64,000 bases of DNA from Rhodococcus sp. NBC_00297. Lineage in GTDB: Bacteria > Actinomycetota > Actinomycetes > Mycobacteriales > Mycobacteriaceae. The stretch is taken from positions 248,001 to 312,000 of the forward strand of contig NZ_CP108041.1 in the NCBI RefSeq assembly GCF_036173065.1. Direction: 5' to 3'. The translations under genes and the position numbers were made by a program. Of this stretch, positions 23,630 to 41,054 are shown one piece after another. The notes under the pieces are model-generated. The model saw nothing but the letters and a program-made list of their open reading frames with translations. It did no database searches and was not told where the DNA came from. The stretch's first letter is position 1. Each line of letters opens with the position of its first letter.

Positions 23630-25144
23630 TCAGGAGGCATCCTTGCGCAGCGCGGCGAAGAACATCGCGTCCGTTCCGTGCCGGTGCGGCCACAGCTGCA
23701 CAGACGTTCCCGAGGCCGCCCGCGGCACGCCGGGCGCGAGCGTCGCGGTGTCGAGCGCGGTCAGACCGTGACGTCGGACCGCATCGGCCACGACGCCGAC
23801 CGTCTCGGACAGATGCGGCGAACACGTCGAGTAGACGACGACTCCGCCCGGCCGCACCAGCTCTACTGCTGCCGCGAGCAACTCGCGTTGCAACGTCACC
23901 AGACCCGCCACGTCGCTCGCCTGACGACGCCACCGCGCCTCGGGTCGACGACGGAGTGCGCCCAGACCGGTGCAGGGTGCGTCGACGAGGACGCGGTCGT
24001 ATCCCGCGTCCAGTCCGCTCGCGCGACCGTCCACCGCGTGCACGGTGACCGGGAGATCGCGCACCGTCTTGCGCACCAGCTCGGCTCGATGCTCGGACGG
24101 TTCCACGGCATCGACCGTCGCACCGTCGATCGCCGCGATGGCGCCGAGCAGCGCAGCCTTGCCGCCGGGACCGGCGCACAGATCCAGCCACCGACCTCCG
24201 TCCGGCCCGTCGAGCTCCGCGAGCGTCAGAGCCCGAGCGACCAGCTGACTGCCCTCGTCCTGGACGCCGGCCAGCCCCTCACGCACAGCGTCGAGACGAC
24301 CCGGATCGCCGCCACTGTCCAGATGCACCGCATAGGGCGACCACGGTCCGGGCTCACCGCCGGTGATCGACGCGAGCTCGTCCGCCGAGATCTCGCCGGG
24401 CCGCGCCACCAGGTGCACCAGTGGGCGGGCGTCATCGGCGGCGAGCGCCTCGTCCAGCTCCGCAGCATCCGCTCCCAACGCGTCGTTGAACGCCTGTGCG
24501 ATCCAGGCGGGATGTGCGTGCCGGAACGCCGAGTGACCCACCGGATCTCGCTCCGCGTCGGGAGCCAGCAACTCGATCCACTCTGCTTCCGTGCGCTCGG
24601 AGACCCGGCGCAACACGGCGTTGACGAACCCTGCCTGCCCCTGCCCGGCCTCGCTGCGCACCAGGTCGACCGACGTCGCCACCGCCGCGTGCGGAGCCAC
24701 CCGCGTGCGCAGCAACTGGTACGCACCGAGCCGGATGACGTCCAGCAGTCGACCGTCGATGTCCGACACCGGACGCGAGGCCGCATGCTCGACGACCGCG
24801 TCCAGCACCCCCTGCGCGCGGGCCGCGCCGTAGGCCAACTCCGTCGCGAGGGCGGCATCACGCTCGTTCAACCGGCGATCCCGGAGCAGACCCGGAAGCA
24901 CCAGGTTCGCGTACGCGTCACGTTCCCGCACCGCGCGCAGGACGTCCCGTGCCGCGATCCGTGCGGGGTCCGACCCCGCCTCGGCGGGATTCGGGCGACC
25001 CGGCTGCTTCGGACGCGAATTCCCGGACCGACCACCGGCCTTGCTCGAACCCCCGGCCACCGCCGGCCGGCCTCCGGCCTTCCCGCCGGCCTTCCCACCA
25101 CGCTTACGAGGACCGCCGGACCCCGGTGTCTGCTCACCGCTCAT
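23630..25144 (-). CDS. rsmB: 16S rRNA (cytosine-5) methyltransferase RsmB-like
   Basis: 504 residues. Order of parts: a basic, Gly/Lys-rich N-terminal extension of about 50 residues, a NusB-like RNA-binding domain ([22 protein letters not shown]), and a SAM-dependent methyltransferase domain. SAM motif is [14 protein letters not shown]. The two cysteines of m5C enzymes are in DAPCTGLG and [13 protein letters not shown] at 25144 overlaps the fmt stop as ATGA; the longer frame lies inside fmt. The low-complexity start may help bind RNA. The substrate, C967 in E. coli 16S rRNA, is by family only. Confidence 0.94.
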   Translation of the reverse strand: MSGEQTPGSGGPRKRGGKAGGKAGGRPAVAGGSSKAGGRSGNSRPKQPGRPNPAEAGSDPARIAARDVLRAVRERDAYANLVLPGLLRDRRLNERDAALATELAYGAARAQGVLDAVVEHAASRPVSDIDGRLLDVIRLGAYQLLRTRVAPHAAVATSVDLVRSEAGQGQAGFVNAVLRRVSERTEAEWIELLAPDAERDPVGHSAFRHAHPAWIAQAFNDALGADAAELDEALAADDARPLVHLVARPGEISADELASITGGEPGPWSPYAVHLDSGGDPGRLDAVREGLAGVQDEGSQLVARALTLAELDGPDGGRWLDLCAGPGGKAALLGAIAAIDGATVDAVEPSEHRAELVRKTVRDLPVTVHAVDGRASGLDAGYDRVLVDAPCTGLGALRRRPEARWRRQASDVAGLVTLQRELLAAAVELVRPGGVVVYSTCSPHLSETVGVVADAVRRHGLTALDTATLAPGVPRAASGTSVQLWPHRHGTDAMFFAALRKDAS

Positions 25145-26073
25145 CGTGCAGTCGCTCCGTTCACATCGCGGGCGCCGCGCGCCCAGTCGGTCGCTGCCAT
25201 CTGCTTCTTGCCGTGCGGCTGCACGAGCCCGAGCGACACGGCCGTCGTCGCGGTACCCACCAGGACCGCCTTCTTCCGTACCTCGACGCGCCCGGGTTCG
25301 AGCTCCTCGTCGGTGATCGTCACCGGACCGATCTTGACGCGGACGTCGCCGATCTCGGTCCACGCTCCGGGTGCCGGTGTCACACTCCGGACGTGCCGGT
25401 CGATCAGGTGCGCCGGGCGACCGAAGTCGATGCGGGCCGATTCCACGGTCACCTTGGGCGCGTGTGACACGCCGTCGCCCGACTGCGGAACCGCTTGCAG
25501 TGCACCGTCGTCGATCCCGTCGAGGGTGGACGCGAGCAACTGGCTCCCGCTGTCCGCGAGCCGGGTCAACAGATCCCCGGCGGTGTCCGTGGGGCGCACC
25601 CTCTCGGTCACGACGCCGTACACCGGACCGGTGTCCAGCCCCTGCTCGAGGAGGAACGTCGACGCGCCGGTGACCTCGTCACCCGCGGCGATCGCGGCCT
25701 GCACCGGCGCGGCCCCGCGCCAGGCCGGCAGCAAGGAGAAGTGCAGATTGATCCAGCCGTGTCGCGGAATGTCGAGCACGGGCTGTGGCAGCAGCGCGCC
25801 GTAGGCGACGACGGGACAGCAGTCCGGTTCCAGATCGCGGAGCGCGGCCATCGCCTCGGGGTCGGACGGCTTCGCGGGCTGCAGCACCGGGATGCCGTGC
25901 TCGTCGGCCAGCATCGCAACGGGCGATCGCACGACCTTGCGCCCTCGACCGGCCACCGTGTCGGGTCGGGTGAGCACACCGACCACCTCGTGACGGGAGG
26001 AGTCGAGCAGTCGCCGCAGCGACGGGAGAGCGGGGTCGGGAGTACCGGCGAAGACGAGGCGCACGCCGTTCAC
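25141..26073 (-). CDS. fmt: Methionyl-tRNA formyltransferase
   Basis: 310 residues. It formylates initiator Met-tRNA using 10-formyl-THF. N-terminal [16 protein letters not shown] is typical, and the catalytic Asn-His-Asp set is represented by [20 protein letters not shown] with the following D. The C-terminal OB-like domain has GSLAG-type features (here [16 protein letters not shown]). The start is GTG at 26073, overlapping the priA stop as GTGA; a second GTG three codons later is possible. Order priA-fmt-rsmB is typical. Confidence 0.96.
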   Translation of the reverse strand: MNGVRLVFAGTPDPALPSLRRLLDSSRHEVVGVLTRPDTVAGRGRKVVRSPVAMLADEHGIPVLQPAKPSDPEAMAALRDLEPDCCPVVAYGALLPQPVLDIPRHGWINLHFSLLPAWRGAAPVQAAIAAGDEVTGASTFLLEQGLDTGPVYGVVTERVRPTDTAGDLLTRLADSGSQLLASTLDGIDDGALQAVPQSGDGVSHAPKVTVESARIDFGRPAHLIDRHVRSVTPAPGAWTEIGDVRVKIGPVTITDEELEPGRVEVRKKAVLVGTATTAVSLGLVQPHGKKQMAATDWARGARDVNGATAR

Positions 26074-28103
26074 CCTATGCGGAGCGGGTCGACCTGGATT
26101 CGCAGCGCCGACGCGGTCTTCTTCGCTCCCACCACGGCCCGTGCCTCACCGAGTGCGCGGGAGAGGGCGGCACCGGACGATCGCGGGACGCGGACCAGCA
26201 TCCGCTCGACAGGCGCGGACGAGTCGGCGTCGATCTCGCTGCCGAACGGCAGCCGCTCGCCGGGTGGCAGGTCCACGGGTCCCAGCGTGACGGCGTCGTC
26301 CGGGAGCCGCGCCGAGTCCAGCAGGGCGCGCAGCGATTCGGTGGTGCCGTCCACGGCGGCGATGTGCACCGCGGGTGGAAACCCGACCTCGGTGCGTTCG
26401 GAGAGTTCGGTGCGCGCGTGTCCGACGGAGTCCCACCGCACCAATGCCTGCACGGTGGGAAGTCCCGAATCGGCGACCACGACCACCTCACCGCCCTCGG
26501 CCGACGGGCGCACGAGGGTGGCGGCGGCCATCCAGCGGCGAAGGGTCTGCTCTGCGGCGCGCAGATCAGCTCGACCCAGCAGCGCCCACCCGTCCAGCAG
26601 CAGCGCGGCACCGTAGCCGCCGTCCGCGACGGGTTCGGCGCCCACGGTGGACACGACGATGGCCGGGCCGGCCGGCACCGTGTCGAGCACCGAGGTGCCG
26701 CCGGACTGTCGCACTGTGACGCCGCTGAACGCCCGGCCCAGCTCCTCGGCGGTCCGTCCTGCGCCGACCACGACGGCGCGCAGTGCTCGTGAACCGCACG
26801 TGGGGCACGAGTACGACGGGTCGGCGGTGCCGCACCACTTGCACGTGGGGCTGCCCGCGCCGTCGGCACCGGGCGCGGACGGCAGCGCCAGGGGTCCGTG
26901 GCACCGTCGGCACCGGGCGGGCGTCCTGCACTTGGAGCAGGCGAGGGAGGGCACGTACCCGCGCCGCGGGACCTGGACCAGCACGGGGTGCCCGGCGGTG
27001 AGCGACGCTCGGGCCGCCGCGAAGGCGATCGCCGGGAGTCGCGCCGCACGCGCTCCGGGGTCGCGGGCGAGCGCGTGGTCGCTGTCCGCGAGAGCGGTGA
27101 CCCGTGGAACGCGCCCGCGGACGGTGTCACGTGTTGCCACGAGATCGTGCGCCCACCCCGTCTCGACCAGAGCCTGTGCCTCCGCCGTCCGGGAGAACCC
27201 GCCCACCACGGCGGCGCACCCGGCTCGGTGTGCACGCAGCAACGCGACCTCACGGGCGTGGGGGTACGGCGCACGCGGCTCCGACAACGAGTCGTCGCCG
27301 TCGTCCCAGACGACCATCAATCCCGGGTCGTGCACCGGGGCGAAGACGGCGCTGCGCGTGCCGATCACGACGCGAGCGCGGCCACGAGCGGCGGCGAGCC
27401 ACCGTCGGTAGCGTTCGGCGGGACCGAGCCCCGCGGCGAGCGCGACCACCGCGTCGTCGTCGAGGACGGCTCGGCAGGCCGTGTCCACGCGATCGAGATC
27501 GCGCTGGTCCGGGACGACGAGAACGGCTCCCCGTCCCGACGACACGGCCACGGCTGCCAGGTCGGCGAGCCGGGCGGCCCAGTCCTCCCCAGGCAACGCC
27601 TGCCAGACCGCCCGCGGCGCCCGACCGCCGCCGAGCGCGTCGAGGAACTCGGCGCCGTGCCGGTACACGGACCACTCGTCCCGGCGAAGGACGGGGATCG
27701 ACTGCGCACCGGAGGCGAGGGATTCGTTCTCCACCCGCGCGTGTCGGGGTGGGACCGCGAGACGTAGAACATCCGGACGGGTGCCGGCGTAGCGCGTCGC
27801 GACGGCGTCGACGAGACCGAGCAGTTCTGGGCCGAGCACCGGCTCGGCGGAGACCACCTTGTCGAGGAAGCCGAGCTTCCCCGGATGGTCGCTGGTGTCG
27901 AGGCGGGCGAGCAGGAACCCGTCGACCAGACGCCCGGCGAAGCGGACGCGCACACGCACACCGGGTTGCGCCACGGCATCGAGTTCGGCGGGGACGACGT
28001 AGTCGAAATCGCGATCGAGGTGGGACAACGCGAGCATGGGAAGCACGCGGGCGATGGGCCGGGTGGGGGCCGGTGAGCGCACACCGGACGCGGTGGCACT
28101 CAC
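26070..28103 (-). CDS. priA: Primosomal protein N' (PriA), probably without helicase activity
   Basis: 677 residues. PriA restarts stalled replication forks. The DNA-binding N-terminal domain ([16 protein letters not shown]) and the zinc-binding cysteines (CSKC, CRRC, CKWC, CPTC) are intact. The helicase motifs are not: the expected GxTGSGKTEVY Walker A is absent ([13 protein letters not shown] in its place), and the DEEH box reads DDGD. This is the known degenerate PriA form of actinobacteria. The start is GTG at 28103, with AAAGGGG about 8 bases upstream. It follows metK by 44 bases and overlaps fmt. Confidence 0.93.
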   Translation of the reverse strand: MSATASGVRSPAPTRPIARVLPMLALSHLDRDFDYVVPAELDAVAQPGVRVRVRFAGRLVDGFLLARLDTSDHPGKLGFLDKVVSAEPVLGPELLGLVDAVATRYAGTRPDVLRLAVPPRHARVENESLASGAQSIPVLRRDEWSVYRHGAEFLDALGGGRAPRAVWQALPGEDWAARLADLAAVAVSSGRGAVLVVPDQRDLDRVDTACRAVLDDDAVVALAAGLGPAERYRRWLAAARGRARVVIGTRSAVFAPVHDPGLMVVWDDGDDSLSEPRAPYPHAREVALLRAHRAGCAAVVGGFSRTAEAQALVETGWAHDLVATRDTVRGRVPRVTALADSDHALARDPGARAARLPAIAFAAARASLTAGHPVLVQVPRRGYVPSLACSKCRTPARCRRCHGPLALPSAPGADGAGSPTCKWCGTADPSYSCPTCGSRALRAVVVGAGRTAEELGRAFSGVTVRQSGGTSVLDTVPAGPAIVVSTVGAEPVADGGYGAALLLDGWALLGRADLRAAEQTLRRWMAAATLVRPSAEGGEVVVVADSGLPTVQALVRWDSVGHARTELSERTEVGFPPAVHIAAVDGTTESLRALLDSARLPDDAVTLGPVDLPPGERLPFGSEIDADSSAPVERMLVRVPRSSGAALSRALGEARAVVGAKKTASALRIQVDPLRIG

Positions 28104-28147
28104 CGACCGACCCCTTTCAGACGATGATCACGAAGTGGAGCGAGACG

Positions 28148-29362
28148 TCACAGACCTGCGGCGGACCGCAATTTCTCGGCACGGTCGGTGTTCTCCCACG
28201 GCAGATCGATGTCCGTGCGGCCGAAGTGGCCGTACGCCGCGGTGGGCGCGTAGATCGGACGCAGCAGGTCCAGATCACGGATGATCGCGCCGGGACGCAG
28301 GTCGAACACGTCGGTGATGGCGGACTGGATCTTGAGCGGATTCACGTTCTCGGATCCGAACGTCTCGACGAAGAGACCGACGGGAGCGGCCTTGCCGATG
28401 GCGTAGGCGACCTGCACCTCGACTCGTTCTGCAAGGTCTGCGGCCACGACGTTCTTGGCCACCCACCGCATCGCGTACGCAGCGCTGCGGTCGACCTTCG
28501 ACGGATCCTTGCCCGAGAACGCGCCGCCGCCGTGGCGGGCCCAGCCGCCGTAGGTGTCGACGATGATCTTGCGACCGGTCAGGCCGGCGTCGCCCATCGG
28601 CCCGCCGAGGACGAACTTGCCGGTGGGGTTGACGAGCAGGCGTACCGACGAGGTGTCGAGCGAGTCGTGCCCGAGCTCGGCCAGTACGGCCTCGAGGACA
28701 TGGGTCCGGATGTCCGGGGTCAGCATGTTGTCGAGATCGATGTCGGCCGCGTGCTGGGTGGAGATGACCACGGTGTCGAGGCGAACGGCCTTGTTGCCCT
28801 CGTACTCGATGGTGACCTGGGTCTTGCCGTCGGGACGCAGGTACGGCAGCACCTCGGTCTTGCGCACCTCGGTGAGGCGACGCGACAGCCGGTGCGCCAG
28901 TGCGATCGGCAGCGGCATGAGCTCGGGCGTGTCCTTGATGGCGTAGCCGAACATCAGGCCCTGGTCGCCCGCACCCTGACGGTCGATCTCGTCGTCGGTC
29001 AGACCCTCGACGCGGGACTCGTGCGAGTTGTCGACGCCCTGGGCGATCTCGGGCGACTGCGCGCCGATGGCGACGTTGACCCCACAGGAGTTGCCGTCGA
29101 AGCCCTTGGCCGACGAGTCGTAGCCGATCTCGAGTACCTTCTCGCGCACGATGTGCGGGATGTCGGCGTACGCGGTGGTGTTGACCTCACCGGCGACGTG
29201 AACCTGCCCGGTGGTCACCAGGGTCTCGACGGCGACGCGTGCGCGCGGATCGTCGGTCAGGAGCGCATCCAGGATGGAGTCGCTGATGGCGTCACAGATC
29301 TTGTCGGGATGACCCTCGGTGACGGACTCGCTGGTGAAGAGCCGACTGGCGGACGTGCTCAC
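28148..29362 (-). CDS. metK: S-adenosylmethionine synthetase
   Basis: 404 residues. It makes SAM from ATP and methionine. The start region [18 protein letters not shown] carries the ATP-binding histidine. [12 protein letters not shown] and [19 protein letters not shown] are the two PROSITE-type signatures. The start is GTG at 29362: GAGAGGAAA lies about 5 bases upstream, while the earlier ATG at 29386 lies before that site. A 105-base spacer separates it from coaBC; it contains a 7-bp inverted repeat with a long loop but no recognisable SAM riboswitch. Confidence 0.97.
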   Translation of the reverse strand: MSTSASRLFTSESVTEGHPDKICDAISDSILDALLTDDPRARVAVETLVTTGQVHVAGEVNTTAYADIPHIVREKVLEIGYDSSAKGFDGNSCGVNVAIGAQSPEIAQGVDNSHESRVEGLTDDEIDRQGAGDQGLMFGYAIKDTPELMPLPIALAHRLSRRLTEVRKTEVLPYLRPDGKTQVTIEYEGNKAVRLDTVVISTQHAADIDLDNMLTPDIRTHVLEAVLAELGHDSLDTSSVRLLVNPTGKFVLGGPMGDAGLTGRKIIVDTYGGWARHGGGAFSGKDPSKVDRSAAYAMRWVAKNVVAADLAERVEVQVAYAIGKAAPVGLFVETFGSENVNPLKIQSAITDVFDLRPGAIIRDLDLLRPIYAPTAAYGHFGRTDIDLPWENTDRAEKLRSAAGL

Positions 29363-29467
29363 AGATGTTTCCTCTCGTACACGCATGAATGTGTCGACAT
29401 GATCGAACCGCTCCCCGAGACGCCAGTCGACGATAGACGGAGCCACCGACGTCTCGAGTACTGCGGG

Positions 29468-31780
<2,313 letters not shown>

Positions 31781-31787
31781 GTCGCTG

Positions 31788-32108
31788 TCAGGCCTCGAAG
31801 TCGAACCTGGCGAGAAGCGCCTTGCGCTGACGATCGCCCAGTCCGCGCAGGCGGCGGGTGGGTGCGATCTCCAGCTCGGTCATGATCTCCTGAGCCTTGA
31901 CCTTGCCGACCTTGGGCAGAGCCTCGAGCAGTGCGGACACCTTCATCTTGCCGAGGATTTCGTCCTCTTCGGCGTCCTTGAGGACCTGCTTGAGGTCGGT
32001 TCCGCCGCGCTTGAGGCGTTCCTTGAGCTCAGCCCGGACACGACGAGCTTGTGCCGCCTTCTCCAAGGCAGCAGCGCGCTGCTCATCGGTCAACTGGGGA
32101 AGGGCCAC
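31788..32108 (-). CDS. mihF: Actinobacterial integration host factor
   Basis: 106 residues, nearly all helical and rich in Lys and Arg. Mycobacterial IHF is an essential nucleoid protein, unrelated in fold to E. coli IHF. The C-terminal half has a helix-two turn-helix pattern ([39 protein letters not shown]) used for DNA binding. The start is GTG at 32108 with GGAGG close upstream; older annotations of this family often extend too far 5'. It begins a new unit after a 192-base gap from pyrF. Confidence 0.95.
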   Translation of the reverse strand: MALPQLTDEQRAAALEKAAQARRVRAELKERLKRGGTDLKQVLKDAEEDEILGKMKVSALLEALPKVGKVKAQEIMTELEIAPTRRLRGLGDRQRKALLARFDFEA

Positions 32109-32162
32109 GGTTCCTCCGTCTCATCGGTGAATCTCTGTCGAGAAGTGCATTCCGTACCCGCG

Positions 32163-32198
32163 TCACGCGATGTGCGCGAGCCGGCCGTTCTGGTACAT
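32163..32198 (-). CDS. Possible 11-residue upstream ORF before mihF
   Basis: An ATG at 32198 opens a short frame (MYQNGRLAHIA, stop at 32163), ending 54 bases before the mihF start. It has no clear ribosome-binding site, so it would need leaderless or weak translation. It sits in the longest spacer of this block (32109-32300), which must hold the mihF promoter. I give it as a candidate only. Confidence 0.15.
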   Translation of the reverse strand: MYQNGRLAHIA

Positions 32199-32300
32199 CC
32201 AGTCACTGCCACCGGATTGACCAGCGGCGATAGCGACCGTACCCGGGCAGGGCGCCGATTGCGAACTTGCCCCCCGCCGCCGTGTCGCCGCGATGGTGGT

Positions 32301-33139
32301 CTATGCGAGGGCGTGCTCGACGGTGTCGCGAGCGACGATCGCCGCCTCCCGTAGAGCGGCCACGTCCGGACCGTGTCGCAGGACGTCGCGGGAAGAGTTG
32401 GGCAGCAACAACTCTGACGAACCCTGGAACAGGGAGGGCAGGTCCTGCGCGGTGGCACCCTGGGCGCCGAGTCCGGGCGCGAGGATCGGCCCCGAGAACG
32501 TCCGCAGATCGAGCCCGTGTCCGCGTGTCGCACCCACCACGAGACCCATGACGTCGTCATTCGCCCGCGTGTTGACCGCCGCGGCCTCGTCGACCACGGC
32601 CTGCGCGACGCTCGCACCGGTGGCGGTGACCGCCTGCTGCAGCGCCGCGCCCTCGGGATTCGACGTGCGTGCGAGCACGAACAGGCCGCAACCGTGCTCA
32701 GTCGCCTGCTCGACGAACGGCGTCAGCGCACCCACCCCGAGGTAGGGCGAAACCGTCACGGCGTCCGAGGCGAGTGGTGAGGACGGGTCCAGCCACGCCC
32801 GGGCGTACGCCTCGGACGTGGACCCGATGTCCCCACGCTTCGCGTCCGCGACGACGAGCACGCCCGCCGCACGCAGATCGGCGATGGTCCGCTCGAGCAC
32901 GGCGAGTCCACCGGACCCGAAGCGCTCGAAGAACGCCACCTGCGGCTTGACCACCCCGATGTCCGACGCGAACGCCTCGACGCAGAGCCGCGCGAAGCGG
33001 TCGAGGCCCGCCACGGTGTCGTCGAGGCCCCACGACGCGAGGATCCCGGAGTGCGGATCGATGCCGACACACAGGCGTCCCCGCGACCGGACCGCCGTGG
33101 TCAGCTTCCTGCGCCACACCCCGGCCTCCGGACTTCCCG

Positions 33140-33143
<4 letters not shown>
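32301..33143 (-). CDS. pyrF: Orotidine 5'-phosphate decarboxylase, type 2
   Basis: 280 residues, the long actinobacterial class. It makes UMP from OMP, the last step of the pathway. The catalytic block is [11 protein letters not shown], and the phosphate site is near [21 protein letters not shown] near the start is also typical. The start is GTG at 33143, overlapping the carB stop as GTGA. It is the last gene of the pyr operon and is followed by the 192-base spacer before mihF. Confidence 0.96.
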
Positions 33144-36543
<3,400 letters not shown>

Positions 36544-36544
<1 letters not shown>

Positions 36545-37698
36545 TACTGGCCGGCTTTCTTGTCGAGGAGCTGCAGGAAACGGTCGAAGAGGTACTCGGC
36601 GTCGTGCGGACCGGCCGCGGCCTCGGGGTGGTACTGCACCGAGAACGCCGAGTCGTCGAGCAGGCGGACACCTTCGACGGTGCCGTCGTTCGCGCACGTG
36701 TGGCTGACGATCGCCCGGCCGAACGGGGTGTCGAACTCCTCGCCGGCCTCGCCCTCGAGCGCGAACCCGTGGTTCTGGGCCGTGATGGAGACGCGGCCCG
36801 TGCCGTGTTCGATCACCGGGATGTTCATGCCCCGGTGACCGAAGGTCATCTTGTAGGTGGAGCGGCCGAGTGCGCGGCCGAGGATCTGGTTGCCGAAGCA
36901 GATGCCGAACAGCGGGGTGCCGTCGCCGAGCACCTGCTCGGTCAGCCGCACCACCGAGTCTGCGGTGGCCGGGTCGCCCGGTCCGTTGGACAGGAACACG
37001 CCGTCCGCGCCGAGTGCCCGCACCTGGTCGATGTCGGCGTTCGCGGGGACCACGTGGACCCGGATTCCCCTCTGCGCGAACATGCGTGGCGTGTTCGACT
37101 TGATGCCGAGGTCGACCGCGACGACGGAGTACCGGGGCTCGCCCTCGGGGTCGACCGTGTAACCCTCGGTCGTGCTCACCTCGCCCGCCAGATCCGCACC
37201 CACCATGCTCGGCTGGCCGCGCACGGTCTCGATCAGCGCGTCGACGTCGGTGAGGGCCTCGCCGGAGAAGATGCCGGCCTTCATCGACCCGCGGGTGCGC
37301 AGGTGCCGCACCAGCGCGCGGGTGTCGATCTCGGCGATGCCGACGACGTCCTGCCGCGCCATCTCCTCGCCCAGGGTGCCGGTCGAGCGCCAGCTCGAGC
37401 TGCGGCGGCTGGGGTCGCGGACAGCGAACCCGGCGACCCACATACGGGAGTCGTCGGCGTCGCCGGTGCGTCCGACGGACTCGTTGTCCTCACCGTTCCA
37501 GCCGGTGTTGCCGATCTGCGGGGCCGTGGCCACCACGATCTGGCGGTGGTAGCTCGGATCGGTCAGCGTCTCCTGGTAGCCGGTCATGCCGGTGCAGAAC
37601 ACCGCCTCGCCCAGGGTCGAACCCCGGGCTCCGAACGCGGTGCCACGGAAGATGCGCCCGTCCTCGAGGACCAGTGCCGCGGCGTCCTGGGTGCTCAC
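36544..37698 (-). CDS. carA: Carbamoyl-phosphate synthase small subunit
   Basis: 384 residues. The glutaminase partner of CarB. The C-terminal class I amidotransferase domain has the nucleophile cysteine in LFGICFGNQ and the His in [16 protein letters not shown]. The N-terminal domain has [17 protein letters not shown] and [10 protein letters not shown] few extra residues after NES (VGRTGDA) are present compared with the mycobacterial form as I recall it. The start is GTG at 37698, overlapping the upstream membrane protein gene as GTGA. Confidence 0.97.
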
Positions 37699-38198
37699 GC
37701 GGTCTCCTTCTCGTCACTGCTCGTGTCGTCCACCCACTGCGGGTAGACCGTCTTGTCGTCGGCTCGGAAGCCGGTGTCGATCTCGGTGCCGGTGGGCAGT
37801 TCCCAGCGGACGACCAGCAGGCCGTCCCTGGTCATGACCTTGCCGGCGAGGCCACGCTCGGTCCGCACGGCGCGGAGCGAGTCGGCGGGCATCCAGATGT
37901 CGGACTCCCCCGTGCGCTCGAGCAGGATGCCCGTCTCATAGCGCGTCAGCGTTCCGGTGGCGCGATGGCCCATGTCGCCCACGGCGATCCGGTTCTGCCA
38001 GCTCGGGGCCAACGTCGATCCCACGTACAGACCTGTGCAGGCCGGGGTGACGACGGCGCCGAGCTGCTCCGGCACGGCCGGGAGGGTTCCGATCGCGTCG
38101 GCCTGACGCTTCTGACGGTTCTTCCAGCCCCAGATGATCAGGCCGATCATGGCGACCCAGAACACGAGGAAGCCGACCACCAACAGCACTCTGTCCAT
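37695..38198 (-). CDS. Membrane protein with PH-like domain in the pyr operon
   Basis: 167 residues. One membrane helix at the N-terminus (about residues 4-24) is followed by a basic stretch and a soluble domain that resembles the PH-like proteins found between pyrC and carA in mycobacteria (Rv1382). It ends acidic. No function is known. ATG at 38198 begins directly after the pyrC stop (no gap), and the 3' end overlaps carA. Its constant place in the operon suggests a role tied to pyrimidine synthesis or to the envelope, but nothing in the sequence proves it. Confidence 0.85.
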   Translation of the reverse strand: MDRVLLVVGFLVFWVAMIGLIIWGWKNRQKRQADAIGTLPAVPEQLGAVVTPACTGLYVGSTLAPSWQNRIAVGDMGHRATGTLTRYETGILLERTGESDIWMPADSLRAVRTERGLAGKVMTRDGLLVVRWELPTGTEIDTGFRADDKTVYPQWVDDTSSDEKETA

Positions 38199-39515
38199 CT
38201 AGTTCATCCCTCCCGATGGCGCGGCCGCGACTCCGTCGCGGCTGGTGATCCGTCCGCGCAGCAGCGTCGCGGTGACCTTCGCGGGCAGCTCGAGCGACTC
38301 GTACGGGGTGTTGGCGGACAGCGAGGCCAGATCCTTCGGGACGACGGTCCACCGGACGTCCGGGTCGACGATCGTCAGGTTGGCGGGCTCTCCGACCGCG
38401 ATGGGCCGACCCTGGTCGGTGAGCCCGACGATCTCCGCCGGTCGCTCGCTCATGACCCGTGCGACGCCGCGCCAGTCGAGCAGACCGGTCTCCACCATGG
38501 TCGTGACGATCACCGACAGGGCGGTCTCGAGACCGAGCATGCCGGGCCGGGCCTGCGAGAACTCGCAGCACTTGTCCTGCTCGGCGTGTGGCGCGTGATC
38601 GGTGGCCACGCAGTCCACGACACCCGAGGCCAACGCCGCGCGGAGTGCCTGGACGTCGGAGGCCTCCCGCAGCGGCGGGTTCACTTTGTTCACGGCGTCG
38701 TAGGTCTCGAGACGCGAGTCGTCCAGGAACAGATGGTGCGGTGTCACCTCGGCCGTGATGGCGATGCCCTGCTTCTTCGCCCAGTCGAGGAGCTCCACGG
38801 TGCCGGCGGTGGAGGCGTGGCAGATGTGGACGCGGCTGCGCGCGTCCCGCGCGAGGATCGCGTCGCGGGCGACGATGGACTCCTCCGCGGACCGGGGCCA
38901 TCCGGTGAGACCCAAGCGCGCCGCGGTCGGACCCTCGTGGGCGACGGCACCTTCGGTGAGCCGCGGCTCCTCGGCGTGCTGAGCGATGAGCACTCCCAGG
39001 CCGGCCGCGTACTCGAGGGCACGGCGCATCAGCAGTGGGTCGGCGACGCAGTGACCGTCGTCCGAGAACATCCGGACCGCACCGACACCGGCGTTCATGG
39101 TGGCCATCTCCGCCAGGGCTTTGCCCTGCAGGCCCACGGTGACGGCGCCGACGGGGTGGACGTCGACCAGCCCGATTTCCTGGCCGCGACGCCACACGTG
39201 GTCGGTGACCACCACGGAGTCCGCGACCGGAGAGGTGTTCGCCATCGCGAAGACGGCGGTGTATCCGCCGAGAGCTGCTGCGGCGGAACCGGTCTCGATG
39301 GTCTCGGTGTCCTCGCGTCCCGGCTCCCGGACATGGGTGTGCAGATCGACGAAGCCGGGCAACAGAACGCCACCGGCACCGTCCACGATCTCGGCACCGT
39401 CGGGAACGGTGACGTCCGCGCCGATCGCGTCGATGACACCGCCCGACACCACCACGTCCACGGGATCACCCTCGCCGTAGGGGCGCACCGAGCGCAGCAC
39501 CACGGTCCCGCTCAT
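38199..39515 (-). CDS. pyrC: Dihydroorotase
   Basis: 438 residues, class I dihydroorotase. It cyclises carbamoyl aspartate to dihydroorotate. Metal ligands are in [13 protein letters not shown] (HxH) and in [10 protein letters not shown]; the catalytic aspartate is in ATDHAPH. The start is ATG at 39515, overlapping the pyrB stop as ATGA; the longer open frame lies inside pyrB. Ends with a TAG stop that touches the next gene. Confidence 0.97.
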   Translation of the reverse strand: MSGTVVLRSVRPYGEGDPVDVVVSGGVIDAIGADVTVPDGAEIVDGAGGVLLPGFVDLHTHVREPGREDTETIETGSAAAALGGYTAVFAMANTSPVADSVVVTDHVWRRGQEIGLVDVHPVGAVTVGLQGKALAEMATMNAGVGAVRMFSDDGHCVADPLLMRRALEYAAGLGVLIAQHAEEPRLTEGAVAHEGPTAARLGLTGWPRSAEESIVARDAILARDARSRVHICHASTAGTVELLDWAKKQGIAITAEVTPHHLFLDDSRLETYDAVNKVNPPLREASDVQALRAALASGVVDCVATDHAPHAEQDKCCEFSQARPGMLGLETALSVIVTTMVETGLLDWRGVARVMSERPAEIVGLTDQGRPIAVGEPANLTIVDPDVRWTVVPKDLASLSANTPYESLELPAKVTATLLRGRITSRDGVAAAPSGGMN

Positions 39516-40471
39516 CGCGCGAGTCCCGGTGTCGGCTCGGACCCGATGAGCAGGCGGAACAGCACTGCCATACGCACGTGCACTCCATTCTGGACTTGTT
39601 GCAGGACGGCGGTCTCGGGGGCGTCGGCGACCGAGAAGCCGATCTCCATGCCGCGGAGCATCGGACCGGGGTGCAGCACCACCGCGTGGTCGGGGAGCAG
39701 ATCGAACCGCTTCTGCGACAACCCGTATCCGATGGAGTACTCCCGCGCCGACGGGAAGAAGCCACCGTTCATGCGTTCGGCCTGGACGCGCAGCATCATG
39801 ACGGCGTCGAGCGCCGGCAGCTCGGAGTCGAGCGACGGTGCCACGGTGACGGGCCACGTCTCGATGCCGACCGGCAGCAGCGTGCGCGGCGCGACGACCA
39901 CCACCTCGGCACCGAGCGTGGCCAGCAGGAACGCGTTGGACCGGGCGACGCGGCTGTGCAGGACGTCACCGACGATGGCGATGCGGCGGCCCTCGATTCC
40001 GCCGAGACGCTGGCGCAGCGTCAGCGCGTCGAGCAGCGCCTGGGTGGGATGCTCGTGCGTGCCGTCCCCGGCGTTGATCACGGCCGGACCCGAGCCGTCG
40101 GACAGGGCCGTCCACTGGGCGATGCGGTGCGCCGCACCGGACGCGGGGTGCCGCACGATCAGGGCGTCCGCGCCGGCCGCTCGCAGCGTGAGGGCGGTGT
40201 CGCGCAGCGACTCGCCCTTCGACGCGGAGGAGCTGCTCGCGCTGACGTTGACGACGTCCGCGCTCATCCACTTGCCCGCGACCTCGAACGACACCCGGGT
40301 GCGCGTCGAGTTCTCGTAGAAGACGGTCATGACCGTCTTGCCGCGCAGGGTGGGGAGTTTGCGCACGTCACGGCCGAGCAGCGCCTGCTCGAAGCGCTCC
40401 GCCTCGTCCAGGATGTCGGTGGCGTCGTCGCGGCTCAGGTCCATCGTCGACAGCAGGTGCCGGGCACTCAC
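39512..40471 (-). CDS. pyrB: Aspartate carbamoyltransferase
   Basis: 319 residues. It joins carbamoyl phosphate and aspartate. The carbamoyl phosphate site is [13 protein letters not shown], the loop [12 protein letters not shown] follows, and [14 protein letters not shown] contains the second substrate signature. No regulatory subunit gene (pyrI) is present, as usual in this group. The start is GTG at 40471, overlapping the pyrR stop as GTGA. Confidence 0.97.
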   Translation of the reverse strand: MSARHLLSTMDLSRDDATDILDEAERFEQALLGRDVRKLPTLRGKTVMTVFYENSTRTRVSFEVAGKWMSADVVNVSASSSSASKGESLRDTALTLRAAGADALIVRHPASGAAHRIAQWTALSDGSGPAVINAGDGTHEHPTQALLDALTLRQRLGGIEGRRIAIVGDVLHSRVARSNAFLLATLGAEVVVVAPRTLLPVGIETWPVTVAPSLDSELPALDAVMMLRVQAERMNGGFFPSAREYSIGYGLSQKRFDLLPDHAVVLHPGPMLRGMEIGFSVADAPETAVLQQVQNGVHVRMAVLFRLLIGSEPTPGLAR

Positions 40472-41043
40472 GAGAGCTCCACCCCGTCTCGACCGTCGTG
40501 CTCGTCGAGCAGCACCGAGACGTCCTCGGTGCGCGCGGTCGGCACGTTCTTGCCCACGTAGTCCGCGCGGAGTGGGAGTTCGCGGTGGCCGCGGTCGATG
40601 AGCACCGCGAGCTGCACGGCCCGCGGACGCCCGAGATCGCGGAGAGCGTCGAGCGCGGCGCGCACCGATCGGCCGGAGAACAGCACGTCGTCGACGATCA
40701 CGACGAGAGCGCCGTCCACACCGGTGTCGGGCATCGAGGTGCGCTCGAGCGCGCGATGGGGCTTGCTGCGCAGATCGTCGCGGTAGAGCGTGATGTCGAG
40801 AGAACCGACCGGCGGGCGGAGTCCGGAGTACTCCTCGATCCGGTCCGCGAGGCGCGTGGCGAGAGTGGAACCGCGAGTGGGGATACCCACGAGAACCAGC
40901 GGAGCGGCGTCGGCCGAGCCGAATGCGGTCTTCTCGATGATCTGGTGGGCCATCCGGGCGATGGTGCGGCCGACGTCCGCCGACGACAACAGCTCGCGGG
41001 ACTGGCCTGCTGGACCGGGGGTACCGGGCTCGTCTGAGGACAC
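40468..41043 (-). CDS. pyrR: Pyrimidine operon regulator PyrR / uracil phosphoribosyltransferase
   Basis: 191 residues. PyrR binds UMP or UTP and pyr mRNA to lower expression; many also have uracil phosphoribosyltransferase activity. The PRPP site is [21 protein letters not shown]. The RNA-binding region is rich in arginine. I chose GTG at 41043 because AAGGAGGT (41055-41062) lies 11 bases upstream; an earlier in-frame GTG at 41073 begins before that site. A PyrR-type RNA loop lies directly before the ribosome-binding site, so the gene probably regulates its own operon. Confidence 0.96.
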   Translation of the reverse strand: MSSDEPGTPGPAGQSRELLSSADVGRTIARMAHQIIEKTAFGSADAAPLVLVGIPTRGSTLATRLADRIEEYSGLRPPVGSLDITLYRDDLRSKPHRALERTSMPDTGVDGALVVIVDDVLFSGRSVRAALDALRDLGRPRAVQLAVLIDRGHRELPLRADYVGKNVPTARTEDVSVLLDEHDGRDGVELS

Positions 41044-41054
41044 GAGAACAGGTG

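Noticed and set aside
29363..29467. SAM riboswitch before metK
   Set aside because: The 105-base spacer is short and lacks the conserved SAM-I or SAM-IV pattern; only a long-loop 7-bp repeat is present.
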